Of a stretch of DNA of 64,000 nt, positions 37,274 to 51,728 are shown one piece after another; position 1 is the first letter of the stretch, and every line of letters starts with the position of its first letter. The notes below the pieces were generated by a model. The model was not told the DNA's origin, did no database searches, and saw only the letters and a program-made list of their open reading frames with translations. The stretch lies in NCBI GenBank assembly GCA_951799425.1, contig OX637399.1:36057701-36121700 (forward strand). Reading direction: 5' to 3'. This stretch comes from Ilex aquifolium. Its lineage: Eukaryota; Streptophyta; Magnoliopsida; Aquifoliales; Aquifoliaceae. A program made the position numbers and the translations under genes.

Positions 37274-39555
37274 AAAGTTATGTCAGAAATACTGAAGATT
37301 GGGAAATTATTTTTTTTTTGCCTTGTGGAGGGGAATAGCCAACTATACCAAACTTCCATCACAGTTTCGAACTTGTTAGAAGATGAATCACCAATTTTGA
37401 TCTCAATATATTGGTTAGGGTTTCAAGTTCTCTTTGCAATGCCGCAAGAATTAGCTCAATCCGAGTTCGGGAGAAAGAGTTATGTCGGATATAATATTTC
37501 ATTTTAAAGGAGGACTACTTATTACTCAAAACTTGCGTTACAATAGAGTCCATGCTAGAGGATTTTTCATGACTTTTGATGTGAATAAAATGGTTAGGGA
37601 TTGAAGAATTCTTTACAATGCCGCAAGAATCATCTTAATCAGAGACCGGAACAAAAAGTTATGTCAGAAATACTGAAGATTGGGAAATTACTTTTTTTTT
37701 GCCTTGTGGAGGGGAATGTCCAACTTTACCAAACTTCCATCACAATTTCGAACTTGTTAGAAGATGAATCACCAATTTTGATCTCAATATATTGGTTAGG
37801 GTTTCAAGTTCTCTTTGCAATGCCGCAAGAATTAGCTCAATCCGAGTTCGGGAGAAAAAGTTATGTCGGATATAATATTTCATTTTAAAGGAGGACTACT
37901 TATTACACAAAACTTGTGTTACAATAGAGTCCATGCTAGAGAATTTTTCATGACTTTTGATGTGAATAAAATGGTTAGGGATTGAAGAATTCTTTACAAT
38001 GCCGCAAGAATCATCTTAATCAGAGACCGGAGCAAAAAGTTATGTCAGAAATACTGAAGATTGGGAAATTACTTTTTTTTGCCTTTTGGAGGGGAATGGC
38101 CAACTATACCAAACTTCCATCACAATTTCGAACTTGTTAGAAGATGAATCACCAATTTTGATCTGAATATATTTGTTAGGGTTTCAAGTTCTCTTTGCAA
38201 TGCCGTAAGTATTAGCTCAATCCGAGTTCGGGAGAAAGAGTTATGTCGGATATAATATTTCATTTTAAAGGAGGACTACTTATTACACAAAACTTGCATT
38301 ACAATAGAGCCCATGCTAGAGGATTTTTCATGACTTTTGATGTGAATAAAATGGTTAGGGATTGAAGAATTCTTTACAATGCCGCAAGAATCATCTTAAT
38401 CAGAGACCGGAGCAAAAAGTTATGTCAGAAATACTGAAGATTGGGAAATTACTTTTTTTTGCCTTGTGGAGGGGAATGGCCAACTATACCAAACTTCCAT
38501 CACAGTTTCGAACTTGTTAGAAGATGTATCACCAATTTTGATCTCAATATATTGGTTAGGGTTTCAAGTTCTCTTTGCAATGCCGCAAGAATTAGCTCAA
38601 TCCGAGTTCGGGAGAAAGAGTTATGTCGGATATAATATTTCATTTTAAAGGAGGACTACTTATTACACAAAACTTGCGTTACAATAGAGTCCATGCTAGA
38701 GGATTTTTCATGACTTTTGATGTGAATAAAATGGTTAGGGATTGAAGAATTCTTTACAATGCCGCAAGAATCATCTTAATCAGAGACCGGAGCAAAAAGT
38801 TATGTCAGAAATACTGAAGATTGGGAAATTACTTTTTTTTGCCTTGTGGAGGGGAATGGCCAACTATACCAAACTTCCATCACAGTTTCGAACTTGTTAG
38901 AAGATGAATCACCAATTTTGATCTCAATATATTGGTTAGGGTTTCAAGTTCTCTTTGCAATGCCGCAAGAATTAGCTCAATCCGAGTTCGGGAGAAAGAG
39001 TTATGTCAGATATAATATTTCATTTTAAAGGAGGACTACTTATTACACAAAACTTGCGTTACAATAGAGTCCATGCTAGAGGATTTTTCATGACTTTTGA
39101 TGTGAATAAAATGGTTAGGGATTGAAGAATTCTTTACAATGCCGCAAGAATCATCTTAATCAGAGACCGGAGCAAAAAGTTATGTCAGAAATACTGAAGA
39201 TTGGGAAATTACTTTTTTTTGCCTTGTGGAGGGGAATGGCCAACTATACCAAACTTCCATCACAATTTCGAACTTGTTAGAAGATGAATCACCAATTTTG
39301 ATCTGAATATATTTGTTAGGGTTTCAAGTTCTCTTTGCAATGCCGTAAGTATTAGCTCAATCCGAGTTCGGGAGAAAGAGTTATGTTGGATATAATATTT
39401 CATTTTAAAGGAGGACTACTTATTACACAAAACTTGCGTTACAATAGAGTCCATGCTAGAGGATTTTTCATGACTTTTGATGTGAATAAAATGGTTAGGG
39501 ATTGAAGAATTCTTTACAATGCCGCAAGAATCATCTTAATCAGAGACCGGAGCAA
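37274..39555 (+). repeat. S-F-G-D-V-G segment, copied at 53251 (offset 15,977 bp)
   Basis: Monomers start at 37274 (S: attat plus nine T, gaatagcc, ttactcaaaac), 37655 F (gaatgtcc), 38036 G (gccttttgg), 38416 D, 38796 V (tatgtcagat) and 39176 G (tatgttggat). The same six units lie at 53251-55532. The rare ttactcaaaac occurs only in the S units at 37274, 53251 and 61238. One private change is ccggaacaa at 37648. Confidence 0.9.
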
Positions 39556-40695
39556 AAAGTTATGTCAGAAATACTGAAGATTGGGAAATTACTTTTTTTT
39601 GCCTTGTGGAGGGGAATGGCCAACTATACCAAACTTCCATCACAGTTTCGAACTTGTTAGAAGATGAATCACCAATTTTGATCTCAATATATTGGTTAGG
39701 GTTTCAAGTTCTCTTTGCAATGCCGCAAGAATTAGCTCAATCCGAGTTCGGGAGAAAGAGTTATGTCGGATATAATATTTCATTTTAAAGGAGGACTACT
39801 TATTACACAAAACTTGCGTTACAATAGAGTCCATGCTAGAGGATTTTTCATGACTTTTGATGTGAATAAAATGGTTAGGGATTGAAGAATTCTTTACAAT
39901 GCCGCAAGAATCATCTTAATCAGAGACCGGAGCAAAAAGTTATGTCAGAAATACTGAAGATTGGGAAATTACTTTTTTTTGCCTTTTGGAGGGGAATGGC
40001 CAACTATACCAAACTTCCATCACAATTTCGAACTTGTTAGAAGATGAATCACCAATTTTGATCTGAATATATTTGTTAGGGTTTCAAGTTCTCTTTGCAA
40101 TGCCGTAAGTATTAGCTCAATCCGAGTTCGGGAGAAAGAGTTATGTCGGATATAATATTTCATTTTAAAGGAGGACTACTTATTACACAAAACTTGCATT
40201 ACAATAGAGCCCATGCTAGAGGATTTTTCATGACTTTTGATGTGAATAAAATGGTTAGGGATTGAAGAATTCTTTACAATGCCGCAAGAATCATCTTAAT
40301 CAGAGACCGGAGCAAAAAGTTATGTCAGAAATACTGAAGATTGGGAAATTACTTTTTTTTGCCTTGTGGAGGGGAATGGCCAACTATACCAAACTTCCAT
40401 CACAGTTTCGAACTTGTTAGAAGATGTATCACCAATTTTGATCTCAATATATTGGTTAGGGTTTCAAGTTCTCTTTGCAATGCCGCAAGAATTAGCTCAA
40501 TCCGAGTTCGGGAGAAAGAGTTATGTCGGATATAATATTTCATTTTAAAGGAGGACTACTTATTACACAAAACTTGCGTTACAATAGAGTCCATGCTAGA
40601 GGATTTTTCATGACTTTTGATGTGAATAAAATGGTTAGGGATTGAAGAATTCTTTACAATGCCGCAAGAATCATCTTAATCAGAGACCGGAGCAA
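39556..40695 (+). repeat. V-G-D trio, incomplete HOR piece
   Basis: Monomers start at 39556 (V), 39936 (G with gccttttgg and gcatt/gagccc right half) and 40316 (D). This is the only D-bearing piece in the window whose G is not preceded by an F unit. It is followed at 40696 by the start of the next twelve-monomer block. Confidence 0.88.
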
Positions 40696-43600
40696 AAAGT
40701 TATGTCAGAAATACTGAAGATTGGGAAATTACTTTTTCTTTGCCTTGTGGAGGGGAATGGCCAACTTTACCAAACTTCCATCACAATTTCGAACTTGTTA
40801 GAAGATGAATCACCAATTTTGATCTCAATATATTGGTTAGGGTTTCAAGTTCTCTTTGCAATGCCGCAAGAATTAGCTCAATCCGAGTTCGGGAGAAAAA
40901 GTTATGTCGGATATAATATTTCATTTGAAAGGAGCACTACTTATTACACAAAACTTGCGTTACAATAGAGCCCATGCTAGAGGTTTTTTCATGACTTTTG
41001 ATGTGAATAAAATGGTTAGGGATTGAAGAATTCTTTACAATGCCGCAAGAATCATCTTAATCAGAGACCGGAGCAAAAAGTTATGTCAGAAATACTGAAG
41101 ATTGGGAAATTACTTTTTTTTGCCTTGTGGAGGGGAATGGCCAACTATACCAAACTTCCATCACAGTTTCGAACTTGTTAGAAGATGAATCACCAATTTT
41201 GATCTCAATATATTGGTTAGGGTTTCAAGTTCTCTTTGCAATGCCGCAAGAATTAGCTCAATCCGAGTTCGGGAGAAAGAGTTATGTCGGATATAATATT
41301 TCATTTTAAAGGAGGACTACTTATTACACAAAACTTGCGTTACAATAGAGTCCATGCTAGAGGATTTTTCATGACTTTTGATGTGAATAAAATGGTTAGG
41401 GATTGAAGAATTCTTTACAATGCCGCAAGAATCATCTTAATCAGAGACCGGAGCAAAAAGTTATGTCAGAAATACTGAAGATTGGGAAATTACTTTTTTT
41501 TTGCCTTGTGGAGGGGAATGGCCAACTTTACCAAACTTCCATCACAATTTCGAACTTGTTAGAAGATGAATCACCAATTTTGATCTCAATATATTGGTTA
41601 GGGTTTCAAGTTCTCTTTGCAATGCCGCAAGAATTAGCTCAATCCGAGTTCGGGAGAAAAAGTTATGTCGGATATAATATTTCATTTTAAAGGAGGACTA
41701 CTTATTACACAAAACTTGTGTTACAATAGAGTCCATGCTAGAGGATTTTTCATGACTTTTGTTGTGAATAAAATGGTTAGGGATTGAAGAATTCTTTACA
41801 ATGCCGCAAGAATCATCTTAATCAGAGACCGGAGCAAAAAGTTATGTCAGAAATACTGAAGATTGGGAAATTACTTTTTTTTGCCTTGTGGAGGGGAATG
41901 GCCAACTATACCAAACTTCCATCACAATTTCGAACTTGTTAGAAGATGAATCACCAATTTTGATCTGAATATATTTGTTAGGGTTTCAAGTTCTCTTTGC
42001 AATGCCGTAAGTATTAGCTCAATCCGAGTTCGGGAGAAAGAGTTATGTCGGATATAATATTTCATTTTAAAGGAGGACTACTTATTACACAAAACTTGCG
42101 TTACAATAGAGTCCATGCTAGAGGATTTTTCATGACTTTTGATGTGAATAAAATGGTTAGGGATTGAAGAATTCTTTACAATGCCGCAAGAATCATCTTA
42201 ATCAGAGACCGGAGCAAAAAATTATGTCAGAAATACTGAAGATTGGGAAATTACTTTTTTTTGCCTTGTGGAGGGGAATGGCCAACTATACCAAACTTCC
42301 ATCACAGTTTCGAACTTGTTAGAAGATGAATCTCCAATTTTGATCTCAATATATTGGTTAGGGTTTCAAGTTCTCTTTGCAATGCCGCAAGAATTAGCTC
42401 AATCCGTGTTCGGGAGAAAGAGTTATGTCGGATATAATATTTCATTTTAAAGGAGGACTACTTATTACACAAAACTTGCGTTACAATAGAGTCCATGCTA
42501 GAGGATTTTTCATGACTTTTGATGTGAATAAAATGGTTAGGGATTGAAGAATTCTTTACAATGCCGCAAGAATCATCTTAATCAGAGACCGGAGCAAAAA
42601 GTTATGTCAGAAATACTGAAGATTGGGAAATTACTTTTTTTTTGCCTTGTGGAGGGGAATGGCCAACTTTACCAAACTTCCATCACAATTTCGAACTTGT
42701 TAGAAGATGAATCACCAATTTTGATCTCAATATATTGGTTAGGGTTTCAAGTTCTCTTTGCAATGCCGCAAGAATTAGCTCAATCCGAGTTCGGGAGAAA
42801 AAGTTATGTCGGATATAATATTTCATTTTAAAGGAGCACTACTTATTACACAAAACTTGCGTTACAATAGAGCCCATGCTAGAGGTTTTTTCATGACTTT
42901 TGATGTGAATAAAATGGTTAGGGATTGAAGAATTCTTTACAATGCCGCAAGAATCATCTTAATCAGAGACCGGAGCAAAAAGTTATGTCAGAAATACTGA
43001 AGATTGGGAAATTACTTTTTTTTGCCTTGTGGAGGGGAATGGCCAACTATACCAAACTTCCATCACAGTTTCGAACTTGTTAGAAGATGAATCACCAATT
43101 TTGATCTCAATATATTGGTTAGGGTTTCAAGTTCTCTTTGCAATGCCGCAAGAATTAGCTCAATCCGAGTTCGGGAGAAAGAGTTATGTCGGATATAATA
43201 TTTCATTTTAAAGGAGGACTACTTATTACACAAAACTTGCGTTACAATAGAGTCAATGCTAGAGGATTTTTCATGACTTTTGATGTGAATAAAATGGTTA
43301 GGGATTGAAGAATTCTTTACAATGCCGCAAGAATCATCTTAATCAGAGACCGGAGCAAAAAGTTATGTCAGAAATACTGAAGATTGGGAAATTACTTTTT
43401 TTTTGCCTTGTGGAGGGGAATGGCCAACTTTACCAAACTTCCATCACAATTTCGAACTTGTTAGAAGATGAATCACCAATTTTGATCTCAATATATTGGT
43501 TAGGGTTTCAAGTTCTCTTTGCAATGCCGCAAGAATTAGCTCAATCCGAGTTCGGGAGAAAAAGTTATGTCGGATATAATATTTCATTTTAAAGGAGGAC

Positions 43601-45260
43601 TACTTATTACACAAAACTTGTGTTACAATAGAGTCCATGCTAGAGGATTTTTCATGACTTTTGATGTGAATAAAATGGTTAGGGATTGAAGAATTCTTTA
43701 CAATGCCGCAAGAATCATCTTAATCAGAGACCGGAGCAAAAAGTTATGTCAGAAATACTGAAGATTGGGAAATTACTTTTTTTTGCCTTGTGGAGGGGAA
43801 TGGCCAACTATACCAAACTTCCATCACAGTTTCGAACTTGTTAGAAGATGAATCACCAATTTTGATCTCAATATATTGGTTAGGGTTTCAAGTTCTCTTT
43901 GCAATGCCGCAAGAATTAGCTCAATCCGAGTTCGGGAGAAAGAGTTATGTCGGATATAATATTTCATTTTAAAGGAGGACTACTTATTACACAAAACTTG
44001 CGTTACAATAGAGTCAATGCTAGAGGATTTTTCATGACTTTTGATGTGAATAAAATGGTTAGGGATTGAAGAATTCTTTACAATGCCGCAAGAATCATCT
44101 TAATCAGAGACCGGAGCAAAAAGTTATGTCAGAAATACTGAAGATTGGGAAATTACTTTTTTTTTGCCTTGTGGAGGGGAATGGCCAACTTTACCAAACT
44201 TCCATCACAATTTCGAACTTGTTAGAAGATGAATCACCAATTTTGATCTCAATATATTGGTTAGGGTTTCAAGTTCTCTTTGCAATGCCGCAAGAATTAG
44301 CTCAATCCGAGTTCGGGAGAAAAAGTTATGTCGGATATAATATTTCATTTTAAAGGAGGACTACTTATTACACAAAACTTGTGTTACAATAGAGTCCATG
44401 CTAGAGGATTTTTCATGACTTTTGATGTGAATAAAATGGTTAGGGATTGAAGAATTCTTTACAATGCCGCAAGAATCATCTTAATCAGAGACCGGAGCAA
44501 AAAGTTATGTCAGAAATACTGAAGATTGGGAAATTACTTTTTTTTGCCTTGTGAAGGGGAATGGCCAACTATACCAAACTTCCATCACAATTTCGAACTT
44601 GTTAGAAGATGAATCACCAATTTTGATCTGAATATATTTGTTAGGGTTTCAAGTTCTCTTTGCAATGCCGTAAGTATTAGCTCAATCCGAGTTCGGGAGA
44701 AAGAGTTATGTTGGATATAATATTTCATTTTAAAGGAGGACTACTTATTACACAAAACTTGCGTTACAATAGAGTCCATGCTAGAGGATTTTTCATGACT
44801 TTTGATGTGAATAAAATGGTTAGGGATTGAAGAATTCTTTACAATGCCGCAAGAATCATCTTAATCAGAGACCGGAGCAAAAAGTTATGTCAGAAATACT
44901 GAAGATTGGGAAATTACTTTTTTTTGCCTTGTGGAGGGGAATGGCCAACTATACCAAACTTCCATCACAGTTTCGAACTTGTTAGAAGATGAATCACCAA
45001 TTTTGATCTCAATATATTGGTTAGGGTTTCAAGTTCTCTTTGCAATGCCGCAAGAATTAGCTCAATCCGAGTTCGGGAGAAAGAGTTATGTCGGATATAA
45101 TATTTCATTTTAAAGGAGGACTACTTATTACACAAAACTTGCGTTACAATAGAGTCCATGCTAGAGGATTTTTCATGACTTTTGATGTGAATAAAATGGT
45201 TAGGGATTGAAGAATTCTTTACAATGCCGCAAGAATCATCTTAATCAGAGACCGGAGCAA
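40696..45260 (+). repeat. Twelve-monomer block, copy 2
   Basis: Monomers start at 40696 (tttctttgcc, catttgaaagg), 41077, 41457, 41838, 42218 (ccgtgttcgg), 42598, 42979, 43359, 43740, 44120, 44501 (tgaagggg at 44552) and 44881. tgaagggg marks the three copies at 33901, 44552 and 49117, with offsets of 10,651 and 4,565. The match to copy 1 continues into the unit at 45261 as far as about 45390. Confidence 0.93.
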
Positions 45261-45641
45261 AAAGTTATGTCAGAAATACTGAAGATTGGGAAATTACTTT
45301 TTTTTTGCCTTGTGGAGGGGAATGGCCAACTTTACCAAACTTCCATCACAATTTCGAACTTGTTAGAAGATGAATCACCAATTTTGATCTGAATATATTT
45401 GTTAGGGTTTCAAGTTCTCTTTGCAATGCCGTAAGTATTAGCTCAATCCGAGTTCGGGAGAAAGAGTTATGTTGGATATAATATTTCATTTTAAAGGAGG
45501 ACTACTTATTACACAAAACTTGCGTTACAATAGAGTCCATGCTAGAGGATTTTTCATGACTTTTGATGTGAATAAAATGGTTAGGGATTGAAGAATTCTT
45601 TACAATGCCGCAAGAATCATCTTAATCAGAGACCGGAGCAA
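45261..45641 (+). repeat. Chimeric E/G monomer
   Basis: The left part has T9, ctttacc and acaattt as in E units. From tctgaatatatttg onward it has G features (ccgtaagtatt, tatgttggat, gcgtt). No other unit in the window has this combination with the full G right side. The switch lies between the T tract and about 45391, where the match to 34610 ends. It sits on the junction of block copies 2 and 3. Confidence 0.88.
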
Positions 45642-48600
45642 AAAGTTATGTCAGAAATACTGAAGATTGGGAAATTACTTTTTTTTGCCTTGTGGAGGGG
45701 AATGGCCAACTATACCAAACTTCCATCACAGTTTCGAACTTGTTAGAAGATGAATCACCAATTTTGATCTCAATATATTGGTTAGGGTTTCAAGTTCTCT
45801 TTGCAATGCCGCAAGAATTAGCTCAATCCGAGTTCGGGAGAAAGAGTTATGTCGGATATAATATTTCATTTTAAAGGAGGACTACTTATTACACAAAACT
45901 TGCGTTACAATAGAGTCCATGCTAGAGGATTTTTCATGACTTTTGATGTGAATAAAATGGTTAGGGATTGAAGAATTCTTTACAATGCCGCAAGAATCAT
46001 CTTAATCAGAGACCGGAGCAAAAAGTTATGTCAGAAATACTGAAGATTGGGAAATTACTTTTTTTTTGCCTTGTGGAGGGGAATGGCCAACTTTACCAAA
46101 CTTCCATCACAATTTCGAACTTGTTAGAAGATGAATCACCAATTTTGATCTCAATATATTGGTTAGGGTTTCAAGTTCTCTTTGCAATGCCGCAAGAATT
46201 AGCTCAATCCGAGTTCGGGAGAAAAAGTTATGTCGGATATAATATTTCATTTTAAAGGAGGACTACTTATTACACAAAACTTGTGTTACAATAGAGTCCA
46301 TGCTAGAGGATTTTTCATGACTTTTGTTGTGAATAAAATGGTTAGGGATTGAAGAATTCTTTACAATGCCGCAAGAATCATCTTAATCAGAGACCGGAGC
46401 AAAAAGTTATGTCAGAAATACTGAAGATTGGGAAATTACTTTTTTTTGCCTTGTGGAGGGGAATGGCCAACTATACCAAACTTCCATCACAATTTCGAAC
46501 TTGTTAGAAGATGAATCACCAATTTTGATCTGAATATATTTGTTAGGGTTTCAAGTTCTCTTTGCAATGCCGTAAGTATTAGCTCAATCCGAGTTCGGGA
46601 GAAAGAGTTATGTCGGATATAATATTTCATTTTAAAGGAGGACTACTTATTACACAAAACTTGCGTTACAATAGAGTCCATGCTAGAGGATTTTTCATGA
46701 CTTTTGATGTGAATAAAATGGTTAGGGATTGAAGAATTCTTTACAATGCCGCAAGAATCATCTTAATCAGAGACCGGAGCAAAAAATTATGTCAGAAATA
46801 CTGAAGATTGGGAAATTACTTTTTTTTGCCTTGTGGAGGGGAATGGCCAACTATACCAAACTTCCATCACAGTTTCGAACTTGTTAGAAGATGAATCTCC
46901 AATTTTGATCTCAATATATTGGTTAGGGTTTCAAGTTCTCTTTGCAATGCCGCAAGAATTAGCTCAATCCGTGTTCGGGAGAAAGAGTTATGTCGGATAT
47001 AATATTTCATTTTAAAGGAGGACTACTTATTACACAAAACTTGCGTTACAATAGAGTCCATGCTAGAGGATTTTTCATGACTTTTGATGTGAATAAAATG
47101 GTTAGGGATTGAAGAATTCTTTACAATGCCGCAAGAATCATCTTAATCAGAGACCGGAGCAAAAAGTTATGTCAGAAATACTGAAGATTGGGAAATTACT
47201 TTTTTTTTGCCTTGTGGAGGGGAATGGCCAACTTTACCAAACTTCCATCACAATTTCGAACTTGTTAGAAGATGAATCACCAATTTTGATCTCAATATAT
47301 TGGTTAGGGTTTCAAGTTCTCTTTGCAATGCCGCAAGAATTAGCTCAATCCGAGTTCGGGAGAAAAAGTTATGTCGGATATAATATTTCATTTTAAAGGA
47401 GCACTACTTATTACACAAAACTTGCGTTACAATAGAGCCCATGCTAGAGGTTTTTTCATGACTTTTGATGTGAATAAAATGGTTAGGGATTGAAGAATTC
47501 TTTACAATGCCGCAAGAATCATCTTAATCAGAGACCGGAGCAAAAAGTTATGTCAGAAATACTGAAGATTGGGAAATTACTTTTTTTTGCCTTGTGGAGG
47601 GGAATGGCCAACTATACCAAACTTCCATCACAGTTTCGAACTTGTTAGAAGATGAATCACCAATTTTGATCTCAATATATTGGTTAGGGTTTCAAGTTCT
47701 CTTTGCAATGCCGCAAGAATTAGCTCAATCCGAGTTCGGGAGAAAGAGTTATGTCGGATATAATATTTCATTTTAAAGGAGGACTACTTATTACACAAAA
47801 CTTGCGTTACAATAGAGTCAATGCTAGAGGATTTTTCATGACTTTTGATGTGAATAAAATGGTTAGGGATTGAAGAATTCTTTACAATGCCGCAAGAATC
47901 ATCTTAATCAGAGACCGGAGCAAAAAGTTATGTCAGAAATACTGAAGATTGGGAAATTACTTTTTTTTTGCCTTGTGGAGGGGAATGGCCAACTTTACCA
48001 AACTTCCATCACAATTTCGAACTTGTTAGAAGATGAATCACCAATTTTGATCTCAATATATTGGTTAGGGTTTCAAGTTCTCTTTGCAATGCCGCAAGAA
48101 TTAGCTCAATCCGAGTTCGGGAGAAAAAGTTATGTCGGATATAATATTTCATTTTAAAGGAGGACTACTTATTACACAAAACTTGTGTTACAATAGAGTC
48201 CATGCTAGAGGATTTTTCATGACTTTTGATGTGAATAAAATGGTTAGGGATTGAAGAATTCTTTACAATGCCGCAAGAATCATCTTAATCAGAGACCGGA
48301 GCAAAAAGTTATGTCAGAAATACTGAAGATTGGGAAATTACTTTTTTTTGCCTTGTGGAGGGGAATGGCCAACTATACCAAACTTCCATCACAGTTTCGA
48401 ACTTGTTAGAAGATGAATCACCAATTTTGATCTCAATATATTGGTTAGGGTTTCAAGTTCTCTTTGCAATGCCGCAAGAATTAGCTCAATCCGAGTTCGG
48501 GAGAAAGAGTTATGTCGGATATAATATTTCATTTTAAAGGAGGACTACTTATTACACAAAACTTGCGTTACCATAGAGTCAATGCTAGAGGATTTTTCAT

Positions 48601-49825
48601 GACTTTTGATGTGAATAAAATGGTTAGGGATTGAAGAATTCTTTACAATGCCGCAAGAATCATCTTAATCAGAGACCGGAGCAAAAAGTTATGTCAGAAA
48701 TACTGAAGATTGGGAAATTACTTTTTTTTTGCCTTGTGGAGGGGAATGGCCAACTTTACCAAACTTCCATCACAATTTCGAACTTGTTAGAAGATGAATC
48801 ACCAATTTTGATCTCAATATATTGGTTAGGGTTTCAAGTTCTCTTTGCAATGCCGCAAGAATTAGCTCAATCCGAGTTCGGGAGAAAAAGTTATGTCGGA
48901 TATAATATTTCATTTTAAAGGAGGACTACTTATTACACAAAACTTGTGTTACAATAGAGTCCATGCTAGAGGATTTTTCATGACTTTTGATGTGAATAAA
49001 ATGGTTAGGGATTGAAGAATTCTTTACAATGCCGCAAGAATCATCTTAATCAGAGACCGGAGCAAAAAGTTATGTCAGAAATACTGAAGATTGGGAAATT
49101 ACTTTTTTTTGCCTTGTGAAGGGGAATGGCCAACTATACCAAACTTCCATCACAATTTCGAACTTGTTAGAAGATGAATCACCAATTTTGATCTGAATAT
49201 ATTTGTTAGGGTTTCAAGTTCTCTTTGCAATGCCGTAAGTATTAGCTCAATCCGAGTTCGGGAGAAAGAGTTATGTTGGATATAATATTTCATTTTAAAG
49301 GAGGACTACTTATTACACAAAACTTGCGTTACAATAGAGTCCATGCTAGAGGATTTTTCATGACTTTTGATGTGAATAAAATGGTTAGGGATTGAAGAAT
49401 TCTTTACAATGCCGCAAGAATCATCTTAATCAGAGACCGGAGCAAAAAGTTATGTCAGAAATACTGAAGATTGGGAAATTACTTTTTTTTGCCTTGTGGA
49501 GGGGAATGGCCAACTATACCAAACTTCCATCACAGTTTCGAACTTGTTAGAAGATGAATCACCAATTTTGATCTCAATATATTGGTTAGGGTTTCAAGTT
49601 CTCTTTGCAATGCCGCAAGAATTAGCTCAATCCGAGTTCGGGAGAAAGAGTTATGTCGGATATAATATTTCATTTTAAAGGAGGACTACTTATTACACAA
49701 AACTTGTGTTACAATAGAGTCCATGCTAGAGGATTTTTCATGACTTTTGATGTGAATAAAATGGTTAGGGATTGAAGAATTCTTTACAATGCCGCAAGAA
49801 TCATCTTAATCAGAGACCGGAGCAA
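45642..49825 (+). repeat. Twelve-monomer block, copy 3 (eleven units after the chimera)
   Basis: Monomers start at 45642, 46022, 46403, 46783 (ccgtgttcgg), 47163 (gagcactac), 47544, 47924, 48305, 48685, 49066 (tgaagggg at 49117) and 49446. They match 41077-45260 at an offset of 4,565 bp. Differences that I saw are gttaccatag near 48569 and gtgtt in the right half of the last unit. Confidence 0.93.
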
Positions 49826-51728
49826 AAAGTTATGTCAGAAATACTGAAGATTGGGAAATTACTTTTTTTTGCCTTGTGGAGGGGAATGGCCAACTATACC
49901 AAACTTCCATCACAGTTTCGAACTTGTTAGAAGATGAATCACCAATTTTGATCTCAATATATTGGTTAGGGTTTCAAGTTCTCTTTGCAATGCCGCAAGA
50001 ATTAGCTCAATCCGAGTTCGGGAGAAAGAGTTATGTCGGATATAATATTTCATTTTAAAGGAGGACTACTTATTACACAAAACTTGCGTTACAATAGAGT
50101 CAATGCTAGAGGATTTTTCATGACTTTTGATGTGAATAAAATGGTTAGGGATTGAAGAATTCTTTACAATGCCGCAAGAATCATCTTAATCAGAGACCGG
50201 AGCAAAAAGTTATGTCAGAAATACTGAAGATTGGGAAATTACTTTTTTTTTGCCTTGTGGAGGGGAATGGCCAACTTTACCAAACTTCCATCACAATTTC
50301 GAACTTGTTAGAAGATGAATCACCAATTTTGATCTCAATATATTGGTTAGGGTTTCAAGTTCTCTTTGCAATGCCGCAAGAATTAGCTCAATCCGAGTTC
50401 GGGAGAAAAAGTTATGTCGGATATAATATTTCATTTTAAAGGAGGACTACTTATTACACAAAACTTGTGTTACAATAGAGTCCATGCTAGAGGATTTTTC
50501 ATGACTTTTGATGTGAATAAAATGGTTAGGGATTGAAGAATTCTTTACAATGCCGCAAGAATCATCTTAATCAGAGACCGGAGCAAAAAGTTATGTCAGA
50601 AATACTGAAGATTGGGAAATTACTTTTTTTTGCCTTGTGGAGGGGAATGGCCAACTATACCAAACTTCCATCACAATTTCGAACTTGTTAGAAGATGAAT
50701 CACCAATTTTGATCTGAATATATTTGTTAGGGTTTCAAGTTCTCTTTGCAATGCCGTAAGTATTAGCTCAATCCGAGTTCGGGAGAAAGAGTTATGTTGG
50801 ATATAATATTTCATTTTAAAGGAGGACTACTTATTACACAAAACTTGCGTTACAATAGAGTCCATGCTAGAGGATTTTTCATGACTTTTGATGTGAATAA
50901 AATGGTTAGGGATTGAAGAATTCTTTACAATGCCGCAAGAATCATCTTAATCAGAGACCGGAGCAAAAAGTTATGTCAGAAATACTGAAGATTGGGAAAT
51001 TACTTTTTTTTTGCCTTGTGGAGGGGAATGGCCAACTTTACCAAACTTCCATCACAATTTCGAACTTGTTAGAAGATGAATCACCAATTTTGATCTCAAT
51101 ATATTGGTTAGGGTTTCAAGTTCTCTTTGCAATGCCGGAAGAATTAGCTCAATCCGAGTTCGGGAGAAAGAGTTATGTCGGATATAATATTTCATTTTAA
51201 AGGAGGACTACTTATTACACAAAACTTGCGTTACAATAGAGCCCATGCTAGAGGTTTTTTCATGACTTTTGATGTGAATAAAATGGTTAGGGATTGAAGA
51301 ATTCTTTACAATGCCGCAAGAATCATCTTAATCAGAGACCGGAGCAAAAAGTTATGTCAGAAATACTGAAGATTGGGAAATTATTTTTTTTTTGCCTTGT
51401 GGAGGGGAATAGCCAACTATACCAAACTTCCATCACAGTTTCGAACTTGTTAGAAGATGAATCACCAATTTTGATCTCAATATATTGGTTAGGGTTTCAA
51501 GTTCTCTTTGCAATGCCGCAAGAATTAGCTCAATCCGAGTTCGGGAGAAAGAGTTATGTCGGATATAATATTTCATTTTAAAGGAGGACTACTTATTACA
51601 CAAAACTTGTGTTACAATAGAGTCCATGCTAGAGGATTTTTCATGACTTTTGATGTGAATAAAATGGTTAGGGATTGAAGAATTCTTTACAATGCCGCAA
51701 GAATCATCTTAATCAGAGACCGGAGCAA
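49826..51728 (+). repeat. Five-monomer HOR: V-E-G-E'-S, copy 1 (1,903 bp)
   Basis: Monomers start at 49826 V (gagtcaatg), 50206 E, 50587 G (tatgttggat), 50967 (E-like with the rare ccggaag at 51135 and gaggtttttt) and 51348 S (gaatagcc). The right half of this S unit has gtgtt and ttacacaaaac, unlike the other S units, and matches the unit at 49446. The duplication edge therefore falls inside it. Confidence 0.9.
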
